The notes beneath the pieces are model-generated. The model saw only the letters and a list, made by a program, of their open reading frames with translations. It did not search any database and was not told the DNA's origin. A stretch of DNA of 64,000 nucleotides from Marisa cornuarietis. Lineage: Eukaryota; Mollusca; Gastropoda; Architaenioglossa; Ampullariidae. This document shows positions 26,467 to 40,400 of this stretch, piece after piece. The stretch lies in the NCBI GenBank assembly GCA_004794655.1, contig SMMW01000576.1:434001-498000 (forward strand), given 5' to 3'. The position numbers were made by a program, and so were the translations under genes. Each line of letters starts with the position of its first letter. The first letter of the stretch is position 1.

Positions 26467-26784
26467 AAGATGCAGGAATGGGCATACCTTTATCAACTGC
26501 TAGAGCTGCTCTTCTGTGTTTCTACATCTTTAAGTCAAAGCCAACATAATGACTGCCTGTCATAAATTTACGCCACTGGAGAAATATATTGAAGTATAGT
26601 CATGTCCATAAATTGTGTGACTTTTTGAAAAAATGTTCTTTTTCTTAACAAGAGAAAATAATTTTTGTTTAAAAGGTAGTAAATGCTATCTTTTGTCAAA
26701 TTATATACCGGCACAAGATCTCACAATTTTAAAAAAATGCCAGCTAATTTTCTGAAGAGCAAAAGTCAATAACAAAAATATACA

Positions 26785-26790
26785 AATAAA
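26785..26790 (+). terminator. Candidate polyadenylation signal of the C1orf87-like gene
   Basis: AATAAATAAA about 320 bp after the stop at 26466, same strand. Other AT-rich hexamers nearby make the exact site uncertain. Confidence 0.35.
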
Positions 26791-29700
26791 TAAATTGTGT
26801 CAAGTAAATTGTACTAATGTTGAAGTTTGTGTAAAATGAAGAGTTTCGTAAAATACATTTCTCAGATTATGAAACTCCTATCTTTTCATTTTGATGCAGT
26901 TTTGTGTGAGCAACACTTTTATCACTTATCAAATATTTCAAACACTTATCAAATATTTAAAGTTTATTTATAGAAATTCTGCAACAGTTGATTTACAGAC
27001 TAATACTAGTGTTCAATCACAAAAATTGAATCATTTATTTCCAGTTTCAGTTAAATATTTGCATGAACATGCATGAGTTTGTGTGTGCACATATGATCTT
27101 AAGAATGTGTATGTAATATGTGCGTATGTCTGTATCACTTGGGAGGCATGCATGCTTGAGAGGTTTAAGCTTTTGTCACTGATTGCAAATATTTAAAGTC
27201 TCACAGAAACTCAGGAAATAGTGGCAGAAAAGAAAAAAAAGAAAGCATTGAGAATGTTGAAGTATTGATGTTTTATAACTCTTGCGTTATGGACAAATTT
27301 GTGTTTATTTTACTATCGTTGTACACACATTTTTACAGAAAAGAGTTACTTATTTTTTCTATGTGATAGCCATGCTTTATGGCATTGGATTTAGAAAAAT
27401 GGCACGGCAAAATGAGACATGCTATACATGTATCTAACTTATTTGTTATTTGATTTGTGAACGCCTTGTCAAAAGCATTTTAGAATCACATTTTCTACAT
27501 TCTCAAAAAAAAAAAGAAGATATTTTTGAATGTGATCATATTGTCATCTGTATGAGCTGCCTCAATTATTATAACAATCACTATGAGAATACAGGAATAT
27601 GCATTTAAAATGCATTCATCCTTTTACAAAATAATTTAATCCATCAGTAATCTAATACATTCCTATTCTTTATACATCAGTTTCACGTACAAGTCAGATG
27701 TTAAGGTAAAGTAGCTTATTTTTAGTCAGTGCTACAATCCTAAACTCAGGAAACTGTACTATGTCTCTTGCTATAATTGATAAGTTTTTAGATGACTTTG
27801 TTTTCTTGTATCACAGATACGGCTTCTCAAAACAATCTGCTGCTCTCATTCACAGCTGTGATTTGGTCATCACTCCCTCTCTTATTATTAGCTCATTGAG
27901 TAAAAGCTGTATATAACCAAATCAAAAACTCTTCTCTGTTCCCACCACCCTCCAACAAAAAAGAAAATAAAAACAGCACTTAATATATATAAAAATGTCA
28001 CCTAGTCGGATTTTGATACAAAGCATCCACAATTTCACAGTCTGACATTACAAACATGTCCATGTACACTTTTTCCTTAGGAAAAGAAAAACATTTTATC
28101 AAGATAATGATATCCTGTGTAGAACATTGATTGTATTTTGTCAAATATATGTGCTATGTCTCTTTACCATTAGAAATGTTTTACTTCATGAAAAGTCGAT
28201 GTACATTCCACTAATTTTTTTTGTACTTTTGACAGGACATTTTGACATTGAACATAATATCCAGGCTGATTTAAGGTGATAAAACAGCTATGGGTCAGGT
28301 GGTTTTTACAATAGCAAGCCAAAAAGATAAAATATACATTTCTGCTGGCAGTTCTCTACATCACATTAGACACAGATGTTAACTGAATTTATTAAAAAGT
28401 ACTTTATCTTTTCCACTCTCTTCTACATCAATTAGAATAGTTTAATTATTTCTTGCATTAAAGAAAATATAAATATCTTTTTTCTACTAAGTGGTGTTTG
28501 TAAATCTTACAGATTTAATGCCACCATCAAAACTCTTTCAATAATGTCGATGTTTTGTGGTTTTACTCATAGCCATAGTCAGGGAGGAATTTGTCTCATG
28601 CTATAACAAGGAATTTATAAATATGAATTTTTGTTATTATTACCATGTACTTTTTTAATGATGGCTTATTTATTTTGGATCAGATGTGTTTGTATGATGC
28701 TTAGATATATTTTCATTCAATCTCAAATGTTTAAAGGTCTGACATGCTGCCAGATGTAAATATTGCCATTGTTCGATTCGCTGGATAACATTATGACAAT
28801 AAATCATACTGATAATAGTCAATGTTGTTGTATCAAAAGTCACGATAAAACTTTTTTTTAACAAATATCTGGCAGATTTTGGATGGCTATTTGGGCAGAA
28901 GTACAAACCGTTATTTTCAAAACATACTGTGCTATGAACACAAATCTTTTACTTCCTATTCTTCTCAGTCGGTCGCCACTGCAATAGCATAGTCTTTGGT
29001 TTGATTGAATAGCAAAGAAAATTAAGGTAAATTTTAATTTTATACGGTCATAATGCAAAACATTCTATGACGTTGTAAAGAACTAAAAATGTAAAATATG
29101 TTGCAAGCGCATAGATCAGATAAAATGTCATAGTCTGAGCACGAACTTGTATTACACGTCCGTGGTCTGAGACCATGAGGTCTTCTATTCTGAAGGAGAT
29201 AATCCGCTCTTCAACTTCTAAAATACAAAAAGACGTTACGAAGCAGACGACACCGAAGTCGGCAGCCGCTAAAAGTTTGAACACGTCCGTTGTTTGAATA
29301 AAGGTAAACACTGATCTTGCTATAATGTTTGTAGGAGAAACCCTTTGATCCTGACGTTATCAGGAAATGTCTTTATGAAATATCTTCAATTAGTAGTTTT
29401 ATTTGATCTTTAATGTAACTGACCTTTGCGAAGAGAAGGAATAGGCCCTAACAATTATCGACCCAGATCGATGGTGACACTGAATGGATAAACGAACCAG
29501 TGAGCTTTTATATATCTTGCCCAGGCTCAAAAGAGCGAAAAGTATGTTAAGCTGTGAGACAGTTACGATAACACTAAGAGAAAAAAAGAGAACACACATT
29601 GACAAATAACACCAGACAATCATTTATCGCCGTTTGCATTGCATAATATGTCATGGTCCATTATATATGTCATTCTGATGACGACGAAGCATAGTACATG

Positions 29701-31392
29701 TAATATGCTGAGCAGACATTTTTAGTCGTTTATATAAGTGAGACTAAATAATTACTTAATGGAGATGTATGTGTAACACGTATACACACACACACACACA
29801 GACAGACCCAGATCGAGAGACCCGAGCGCAAAACCCCACGCCTGTTCCGTTGAAAAGGAAAATTGACTTAAGACAATGATATATAGTTTAGTCTATGCTA
29901 CATTCAAGTGCATTCACATATATGATATTGATCAATAAGTCTTTTACAGTATAGTTAGTCTTAATCATTGAAAGATTAGGTACATTTGATATATATAACA
30001 CATTTGCTGGGATAACGGTGTCACCTGGATATAATTCATCCCACTTACACTCTTCCTGGTATTTTATTGTCAAACTTATTTTAGTCAAGTTTCATAGTCG
30101 TTAATTTATGCATGGCCTCAGTGAGGAAAGCAGTGAAACCCTTGCACTTGCTGTACACTTGATATCATTTTCTATCTTGTCGAGGTTAACAGCTCATTTT
30201 GGGCAATGAATTTATTTAGAAGATGGGCATGGGCATGATTTTTTTTTTTTAGTTTAGGGGAAACAATGCGCTAATGGCCCTGGCCCCCATTCTGTCTCAT
30301 CACTGATGAACAAATCAAACAGCTTGGGTGAGTTGGGAGGGGAAGGCAGATTTTTCTTCCTTTCATTTAAAGCCACCAGTAACATCTATTCTTAGAATGG
30401 AGAAAATGAATATTCACCAGAGCAATGTGCACCAAACATAGACCATAAAATAATACTAACGAGGATTTGTATAGTGCCTTTCCAAAAAATTTGCTGAGCG
30501 CTTTACATAAATCATACATAGACTAAATTGTCAACAACCATGTACCAATTCGCATATAACAGACTTGCGCACTTCTACAACATACACTCATACACAAAGT
30601 AAATTACAGACACAAGTTATGCATGCTCATGTCAGGACAGGATCACAGTGAAGTCATCATTCTGAAAAGATGCGTCAAGTTTGGACTTAAAAGTGGTTAA
30701 AGAATCAGAGTGTCGAAGGCTGATGGGTAATCAGTTCCAAGTTGATGAGGCTTGGTATGAGAAAGACTTTTGTCCATACGTCTTTGTCTTAGTTAGTGGG
30801 ATTCGCAGAAGCTTGGTGTCAGAAGATCGACCAAATAAGTCATGCAGGCGTATAGATGGGAGTGAGTTTGAAGAGGTACCGAGGACCGGTGCCACAAACG
30901 GCAGAGTAAGTCAGAGTAGAAAGTTTGTAGGTTATACAGTTCACAACTTGCAGCCAGTGAAGAGAGCAAATGATAGGTGAAATATGTTCATATCTAGATG
31001 GTCTGCCGATGAGCCGAACAGCGTTATTCTGGATCCTTGAAGTCTGTCAATCATCATAACCATCATACACCAAACATAGACTATAACATAACCATAGACG
31101 ACAGAAAAAATTGGTGAGGAGTGGGCAAATAGTATGGATTGGCATAGGTTTTAGCCAACATGAGAAAATGTTGCCACATACTGCTTTATTTAAACTAATA
31201 CATATAGCTTCTGCAGGTAATGTACGTGTCATTTGAACTTGGTATCAAGACCATTATGATTATGACCATTATTTTCACAGATGTTTATTAACATAAATGG
31301 GCAATACCAACTAGAGTGTAAAAACTTAAGCACAGCACAACACAGATTTCCACATGTACAGCTCTTTTAATGGTGTCTTAATTGTCTTTTAG
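26791..31392. other. Intergenic region between the C1orf87-like gene and SHOC1
   Basis: Mostly AT-rich sequence without a supported gene. A CA microsatellite lies at about 29782-29800 and a dispersed repeat at about 30455-31050. A minus-strand frame at 29048-29311 (87 codons) has two hydrophobic stretches but no recognisable family. Part of SHOC1's 5' untranslated region may lie just before 31393. Confidence 0.5.
30455..31050. repeat. Dispersed repeat with a retroelement-like AGCGCTTTACATAA motif
   Basis: It begins AACGAGGATTTGTATAGTGC, then GCTGAGCGCTTTACATAAAT, a motif widespread in repeats of aquatic invertebrates (from memory, not searched). A related GCGCTATTCATCAAAAGCG segment occurs at 7748-7775. 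The open frame 30681-30980 lies wholly within it and looks like frozen repeat sequence, not a host exon. Confidence 0.45.
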
Positions 31393-31444
31393 GTGCAGCA
31401 GATTATCAAAGAGAGTGAATAAGGCTACACACAATGCAACTGAA

Positions 31445-34400
31445 ATGCTTCGTTTTCTTGGAAAAGATTTTTATGAAGTGGTATGTCTAGTGTCAGCAGT
31501 GATCCTGCAAGTGGTAGGAGTATTGCTGTTTTTTTACAAATTCATTTCTATTTTCATTTTCAATTTTTTTTCATCATAAAAATATGCTTTGTTTATATGC
31601 ATGAATGTTAATACTCTGTTAATTTTAGAATGAAACTGAAAAGGAAAATAATTATATTTAATATGAAATACTTATTTTACATTCATAGATATTTGAAAAA
31701 CAAAAGAAACGCAGAGAGCGAGCTTCATTGACTGTGCTAGACCATCCTTGCTGTCCTGTCTACAGCAGCACTGATTCAGTGAAGCAAAGTCATCACAAGA
31801 CAAACGTGCAAAAGCTCCTGAGTAAGTCTGTTAATAAACTAGTTTATTATTTCATCCCATCTTGATTTTGGCTAATCTCCAAAACATCTTTACAAAATTT
31901 AAAACCCAGATTTTGTTAATAGAAGTGCAGCAGTAAGTAATGAAAAACAGTTGATTAAGAATCAGCTAAGATCTACAGGGCTTTAATGTTATTAAATAAA
32001 AATAGGGTTGGAATTTTGCTTTAAATTTTGTAGCACATCAACCATATTAAGTCCCACTCATCCACCTAAAATCTGTTTCAGTTCTTCAAGAATATATATT
32101 TACAAAATTTTCAAAATAATCTAAAAACAACTAAATAATATGGTTTAGAGTTAAAATTTCATATTGCACTATGGGTGAATGCAGCATAGCTCAAAGTATG
32201 CTACACATAAGGTGTTTTCTTTTCCATGGGTAAATGGATTTTTCTTTTTGAGTAGGTGAACTGACAGAAAAGAATGTGCTGGAAGAAGAAGAAAACATGA
32301 AGTTTGACTGCAGTGATAATACTAGTAGATCTGCAATATTCCCAGAGAAAATGGAATGGTAAACTAACATCAAATTTTTTACAATAATCTCTAAAAATGA
32401 ATTTGAATATCTCACATTTTTTCCAGAGGATTCCTGATGCATTTGTTTTATACTAAAGCAAATAATTGATTAAAGTTTAATTTTTAACAAAATATAACAG
32501 CTTTTGATAAAGTAGGGGGTTGTGCATGTGTTTTTGAGAGAGAGAGAGAAGAGTGTGTGCATACAAGTGTGTATAAACATCCAGGCATGTATTTGTGTTC
32601 TATGTTGTGCAGGGGAACGGTGTGGAAAATTATAAATGGTGAATTGATGGAAGTAGTGCCAAGTTCAAATCCAGACTCTTTTTGCAGCTCTTGCAGTGAT
32701 GAGATTCAAACACCAGTTGACCTGGCACCGAATATTTTCATTAAAGAACCTTTGATCCATGAAGAATTAATGTCTTCTTATGAGGGTATACATAAAACTT
32801 ATACAGAAAAAAAGGCTTCTGTTGATGGTAGCATTTTTTACCAGAAAATATATCAGAAACATTGATTTTTTTAAGTTGTTTCCTTCAAATTTGCTGTTCT
32901 TACATGTCAGTCTTTTGCAACAGACTTCAGTAATATATTTTTTTCTGAGAAAACTGATGATATTTAAGAAAGGAACAATATATAAGACACTAGCTTAACT
33001 TACAGTCTCAACAAAAAGCATGTTCACCAAAGCTTTAATGTTTCTAAATCTAGCACTTAATCATTTGTTTATATAGCCGCTGCAGGACAATTAGAGGAAC
33101 CTATTCTTCAAGATATGCCTAAGCATTCATCAACCCTTTCAGAAGCAATGCAGCATGTTTTACAGTTTGCCTCATTTGAAAATCCATTACTTGTCTCTTC
33201 TAAAGTTTCAGAAAGGGATGTTTTTGGGTGAGGCTCGAGACAACTTTTGTTCAAACTTATAATGCAGTTTAAATTTAAAACAGACAGCAGATTTGAATTG
33301 CATAAACAGATCAGTATTGCTTTGTAAATCTGGACTGTGCTAAATTCTATGCTAGACATTTGTATGGTCATAAAACTGGAAAGGATAAAAGATAAATAAA
33401 TAAAAAAAATTATTCTATTTGTTGTTCATTGTAAAATTATATCTGTGGGAGAAAAACCATACGGAAAAAAGATGTAAAAAATACCTTTGTTTGCAGAAGA
33501 GAAGATCAACAATTTGAAGATGAGGCAAATGTAGAATACAAAAGAAATTTTGCACATCTGGACAACAAATTTAAAATTATCCCTGACAAAAGATTCATTA
33601 TGCTACAAAAGGTATCGTGTTACAGCAGGAAAAAATTGGAAAAATAAACTTTTATGTAGGAAGATACATATTATTCTGTAAGTTACAATGTGTAAGTCTG
33701 TTTACCCGTTTGTGAATCTTTACCTGTTAAGGAAATGGAAATTATCTCTGTGCAAACAGAATTTAAGGCAGCTATCTGGAGATCATGATCATTAGCTTTT
33801 ATTTTAGATTTTACAAATTTACAGAATTTTAAATGCATGATATTAAGATATAATTTGAAAAGCTAGATGTCTTCAACGGTGAATTTTCCCACTTCATCTA
33901 CTGATGCTAACATTAAATGGGGAAATGATTAAGGTTAGTGTTACCAGACTTTAAGTGGTCTGATTTTTTAACAGTTTTGCAACAGAGCTGCACTTATAAT
34001 GTCTAAAATGTTCTGAGGAATCAGATAAAAATTATGTTGTAAGCTTACATACTAAAGGTGGTAGCATTGTTTGAAAGCTCTTCTCTCGATGTCTGTGAAT
34101 ATAGCTAGTTTATTTCAAATAAATGATATACTTCAGCATGTCTGTAATCAATTCTGTTTATGTTAGGTTAAAGCGGAGGAACTGATGTCACCCATATGTG
34201 CCCATCCTTCCCCAGTACCTTCATCATCACAAAACTTTCATGTGCCCATTACACTGAATCAGGCTCATGCTGCTTGCAGAGCCTTAATATCTTCTTACCA
34301 ACACCTGCAGATTGATGAAAATGAAGATTATAAAGGTATTTTAATGAGTACTGACAAATTATTCACCTGCACAGTTATGTGGTCTGTCATTCATTATTAA

Positions 34401-37400
34401 GAATCAGCAGTTATATGTCAGTTTAGAACATGAAGCACCAATTTATATAGTCTTTGTAGTTTGTACAATAAACTGACCGAAAAGCTGATTTTTTTCAGAC
34501 TGCGACAGGAGCAATGATATATACCAAACGAACAATCTTGAGAAAACTATAAGATATATAATGTATATAACTCCTGAAACATTTGTTTCCTTTACAGACA
34601 AAAGCGAACCTGATGTCTGCAGTATGATAAAGACTCAAGCAAAGTCAGATTTGTTAGAACATTTGTTAATGTCACCTGTCAAAATGGATGATATCAAAAC
34701 CTTTGTTGATGTTAATGGATCACCTGAAAACAGTTAAGTCTTCTATTTACTTCCTCTTCTCATTATGTACTAGTTGTTGGTCAGAACAAACCCTTTGAGA
34801 AAATCTAAGCTAGTTCTCTTTTTTAACATGTTTGGCAACTATCATTTATGTAAAACCTGTGATATCTTTGTCCCCTAATCACCATTTTTAATATTAGAGA
34901 AAGACTGAATGTGTGAAAACATTTCTTTTCTCAAGTCATTTACATTTGATTTTTTTCCTTGGTATATATGATTAGTACCAACACGAAAAGCATCAGAGCT
35001 TGAATCTCCTATGGAGCTTCCTGTTTCCCATTCATCACACCAATTGACAGACAAATATTGCAAAGCCACAGCATCCTGTCTAACAGAGTGGTCACCAGAT
35101 CTGTTATGCTCAAAAAGGTCATTTTAAAATAATTGAAAAGAGTGTGATAACCTTTTCTCTTTCCCTGTACCTGTGTTGTACCTCTCAAGAGAGGTGCATG
35201 GGCACACCACCAAAAATATATTTTTTTAAAGATAACTATACCTAATAGTATTTTTCAAATCTGGTTATCTGAGAGAACCTGAAAACATACACTAGATACA
35301 AGGGTGAAATATTGTAGTATCGAGATATTCTGACATTAAAAATTGTTATGATTTGTCTCAACTGGGAGCATTGAGGGTTTCTTTTAAAGTTGTTGCTAAA
35401 TAGTATATTTGCTAAAATAGAACCCTAAAGAATTTTGTGCTAAAAATCTTGCATTTTCAGCCCATTTCTTAGCATAGAGGAAAAGGTGAAGTTGGAGAAG
35501 CTGATAAGGCATGATGAAGAGTGTGTCAGAGATATACTGCTTATGAAATTAAAAGGTGAGTTTCAATTGTATAATATTATGTATCTCCTATTTTGTAAGA
35601 AAGTCCTGATTAAACAGACATAATGTTTCAGTCTTTTATGAAACTTGCTTCTTTTTTTTTTACAGAACCACATACTTCAGAGCACCTTGAAAATAGAGAC
35701 AGACAGAATATCGTTGGCAATGCATTACTTGTCGCATGTCAGCAGGATGTTGCCAGTGGATTGGGGAAGTTGGAACTGAATCTGTCATGGGATATCCTTC
35801 CAAAAAAGAGGCTACTAACTCACCAAACTCACGAGAAGATGATCATCCTAGAAAATATAGTACAGGAGGAGAAATGGAAAAACCCTGAGACTCCTCTCAG
35901 AATGGAAAACTTAGAAACTCAAGATGATTACTTGGAAATGCATCTAAGGAATGATTTCTTAAACAGTAAAATTCAACCCAGTTTTATGTCACAAATATTG
36001 CCTTCTTATAAGAATGCCGGAAATAAATCTGATGGAGGTAACTCTTCAGAGGAGATATCAAAAGAACAACTCACTTCTGAGCCAAAATTCATGCCATATT
36101 CAAGACAAAGTACTTTCACAAAAGAATTTAAATCCCATGAGTCCCCTCTTGACATATCTCTCAAGGTATGCAGTGTACATCATTCAGAATTGTCAGGAAA
36201 TACTCTTGTCTCATCATTCAAAGTAACCCTTCCATCATGTTCTAACAGTGTGGAAAAAACACTTTCTTCTGAATCAGAATCTTCATGTCATACTTCAAAG
36301 GAAAGCACCACATCAGATGATACAGATGCACCAAACAGAGATCAGTTTTCAATTGAAGATTTTGACTTGCAATACGATGAACAAGAGTGTTGTATGGACT
36401 CAGATTCTTCTGAAGATGCTCCAAAAACGTCAAATGAAATGCAAACATATTGTGATAATGACAGATGCTCCAGCAAATCACTTTCACCATGTTCCAAAAA
36501 ACTAGGTGAGACAATTTCTCTCATTATAAAAATTATTAGAAGCTGAAATATTTTGACATGTACATGGACTTTTCTGAATTTTTTTTCCAGACATGAATTT
36601 TATTCATTTGGTGCAAGTACCAGCTTTGCCTTTTGACTCAGTTGACAGTTTTGTTATGATGCGTGAGACAAAAGTTTCCCTGAAACCTGAGAAAGGTAAA
36701 CACCAAAAACACTAGCAAATTCTGCTACTACATGTATTTCTATTACTTTGATTGCACACTTGAAGTCCATCTGATCTGAGTTGTTGCATTTATTTATAAA
36801 CCATGTTATCATGTTTCCATGTTAAATTATGGGTGTGTTCGCATATTTATAAATGCACATAAAACTTAAAACTGTCAGCTAGTAAATAGTGTACTGTTAC
36901 TCTTTTGGAATGCTAGATGTCCAGATCATTAACTAATGTTTTTCAGCACATTCACTTGCAGAGCATAGACCATCAGTACATTGTGGCAGCAGCCAATTTC
37001 AACGTCAAAGTGTTCTTACACCAATGTCAGCAGTACCCAAGTGTCTTATGAACAGTGAGGCAAAAGCAAACTCACAAAAGTTTATATCTTTAACACTTTC
37101 TGGTAGGTAACCTGGTACTTTCTTGCATTTAGATAAGATGAAATTTAAGGGAAAAAAGCTACTTCAACATTAGAAAATAAAATTATCCTGTTGTTAACTT
37201 AAGTTTTACACTTTTAAATCAACACCAATTTGCTACAGGTATGTTTGCCAAAGTGCATCAGCTCCTTGTGACAGAAGCTGAGCCACATGTCCTAAATTTA
37301 ATACATAAAGGGATTCTACAGTCTGATGCTAATTTCTCTGCAATGAGATCAGACTACACAAGGTTCCTATTGAAAGAAATCACCGCAAGACTGAATACAG

Positions 37401-40400
37401 TTGATGGTATGAACTATGTAGATTAATAAATTAGGTGATTATTTTTCCTCGTTATCGTGACTATTATTGCCAATTTCCTTCTATAGTAATTTGTAGATTA
37501 ATAAATAATGTAAAAATTTTCCTCTTGCACTACTCCACCTTCATTTAGTGCCATCCACTAGTTTTCATGTAAAGCCAAAGGAGGGGCACAAAACATGGAC
37601 CATTGTATATTTGGGCAAATCTTTCTAATCAAATCTGCTGACTTATTTTGTGTACAATTTCTTGACCAGACAATTTGGAAGATGAACTTTTCAGAAACAT
37701 TTTAACAGTTCATATTTTGAGAGTTGCTACAGATCTACTTATAAATTGCTGCTTTGAGTCTACCATTGTCTACATTGGAAACATGCAGGAGAAGTACCCC
37801 TGGCTTTCAGGTAAAACAAGTGAAAAAATTAGGGATTTCAGTTATACCTCCTTTTAAGACATCATCTCAAATAAATGGTAGTAAAAGAAATAGATTCTCA
37901 GAAGAGTCTTTAATGTAAAATTTCATTTGCATATTTTACACATTTTTTAAATTTCTGATTGAAGCTTCTGTTAAACATGAAATAATTGAAAAGAGTAAAC
38001 AAATACTGCAACTGATAGTTTAATAAAACATATCTATTTGTTCATGCAGGGAGACTGGATGGGCTACGCAAAGAGATGTTTAAAGAGCAGTTTATGATGC
38101 AGCAGATTGGTGTTTTTCATCCAAAGATTGCAGCAGTTTGTCGTGAGATCCAACAACATTCAGACATTAAACATGTAAACATGGTTTTTTAATAAAAATT
38201 ATTTGAGCCTTTAATTTTTTTTAATTTTGTAGTTTTTAAGTGTAAACATTAAGAAATATGTTTGAACTATAATTTTACAAATATCTACATTTGATTTGCT
38301 CTTTGGGCAACGTTTTGTGTGCAGTGTTTAGTAATTGTAAGAAATTACCAACCTTTGCTGTTGAAAACATTGCAAGCTGCTGTCACCACCAATGGAAACA
38401 ATGCCTTTATAATGGAGCATGAGACAACTTATAGCACATGGTGAGAAAGAAGAAATTCAGATTGAAAAAAGGATGATACTTTTAACCTGTAGCATGATGA
38501 CAAATAGGAAATTGTACTTGAAGATATTTTCTTTTTCAATAATAAAACGTTTTTATCCCAGTGAAATACAGCTCAACAGCCCAAACAAAATGATTGTGTG
38601 GGTGTTCTAGCACTTTCTCGAACAAACATAAACAACAGTTGAATAATTCATTAACTGAGCAGTGAAAACTTTTCAAGTTCATGGTTACTGAGCATTGATG
38701 TAGACATTACATACATGGGAAAAAATGTTTGAAAATGACAAAAAGATGATTGTTTCTATATATGTTACTGTGACAGGCCATCGGGCTTCAGGTGCCTCAT
38801 CACATGGAAGATAACAGCAGAAAATGAACTGCTCAGCAGTGCAGACCTTGTTATTGAGTATGAGGCCAGCAAAGATTCTGATCTGTACAAGAAGTGTCTT
38901 AAAGCCAATATGCCTTATGTAGGACTTTGCATGGATCCAGTAACTACACAGTGTGGTCAGTGCTTTTGTACTATAATAATAATAATGGGGAAGCAGATAG
39001 CAAAGAGCTTAGAGGCCCAGCATTAGAACCAGAGGCACATGATAGGATACCCATATGGTGCAACAAACTTTTTCCAGTCTACCCAGCTGTTGGGACTGGG
39101 TACCTGAACCCATAGATGGTTTGAGAAAGATAAAGTAGAAAGAGGGACGAGATGGGCACTGCCCTCACACACACATACAATGCTGAGTCTGAGAAGTGTG
39201 GTCTCTAACACCTCCCCCTCCAAGATGATCTAAAAAATGTTACGGGACAACCTTTACCTTACAATAGTAATTATTATCATTATTTATGATATGCATACTT
39301 TCCAATGAGGGGACTTGCAATCTAAAAAGGAAGAAAACAATATGCTTCATGTTGTGATTAAGAATTTGCAATTTAATCTTACAGAGGGAGAGCAAACATG
39401 TTTGTCATCTGATACTTTTACTGTGATTGGTTCACAGACTATAACTGCCTTTCAAGATCTCTTGCATTTGCTGGAGACAAGGTAACACTACCAGCACACA
39501 ATTAACTTCCAGTTACACATTTAATCATGCTTTTAAAATAATAATGCATGTTAGGTTGGTTTCTTTTAGTTTCAATAAAACTTATTTTTAATTATAAAGG
39601 TGTATGAAGGTGCAAAAACTTCTGGAGCTTATATATGCACATGAATATCATTGTGTCCATGTGGTGCACAAGTGCATGGGTATCCATATATCATCATAAA
39701 CTTGTTCATCATCAGCTTCATGCAATATTTATGTCAATATTATGTTTTGAGATACATATGTATATGTGTAGGTCTGCCCTAAACTTTTTTCAGACACAAC
39801 ATACTGGTATTAGCTAGGGACTACCAGACACTGAAAGGGATCCATTTTGCTGACATTTTACTAGACTTTATTAAAGGTATCGTTCTACTGGATGTCAATC
39901 AACTTACCAACGATGGTGCATTTGAAAATCTGATAGTGAGAATGGCAGGAATTGGTCTTCATCTTTCTCATGTGTGGATTCTTCTCTACAATATAAGCAA
40001 AAATACTTTCCAAACATGGTAAGATTTGTTGATGCAGTGGGTTAACAAAGCAGATGTAAAGAAAAAAAAGTTTCCAGTAGAATTCTGAAATTAAGTACAA
40101 ATTCGTAACTTTGAAATAATATTGACAAATCATTATCACTTGCCTGCATTGTCATTTATTTGTATTTTAGCCAGATGTTTGAAGGAGGTGCTTTTAAGCA
40201 GGTTGCCCAGCTACAGGGACTACTGGCAAATTTATCAAAAGCTGCTGCAGATTTTCATACTGTATATAAGGTAAAAAGCTGAATGCATCTGTTGTATGTG
40301 TATATATTAGTCTTGCCAAGTTGAAGCTCTGGAGAATGCACAGATATACAGTATGCTACCTAATACTTGACTGCATAGCATTACTGGCCCTCTTCAAATG

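Noticed and set aside
30681..30980. 99-codon plus-strand frame just upstream of SHOC1 that might be its first exon.
   Set aside because: It sits within a dispersed repeat, has no suitable donor in phase for the 31393 acceptor that I could support, and does not resemble SHOC1.
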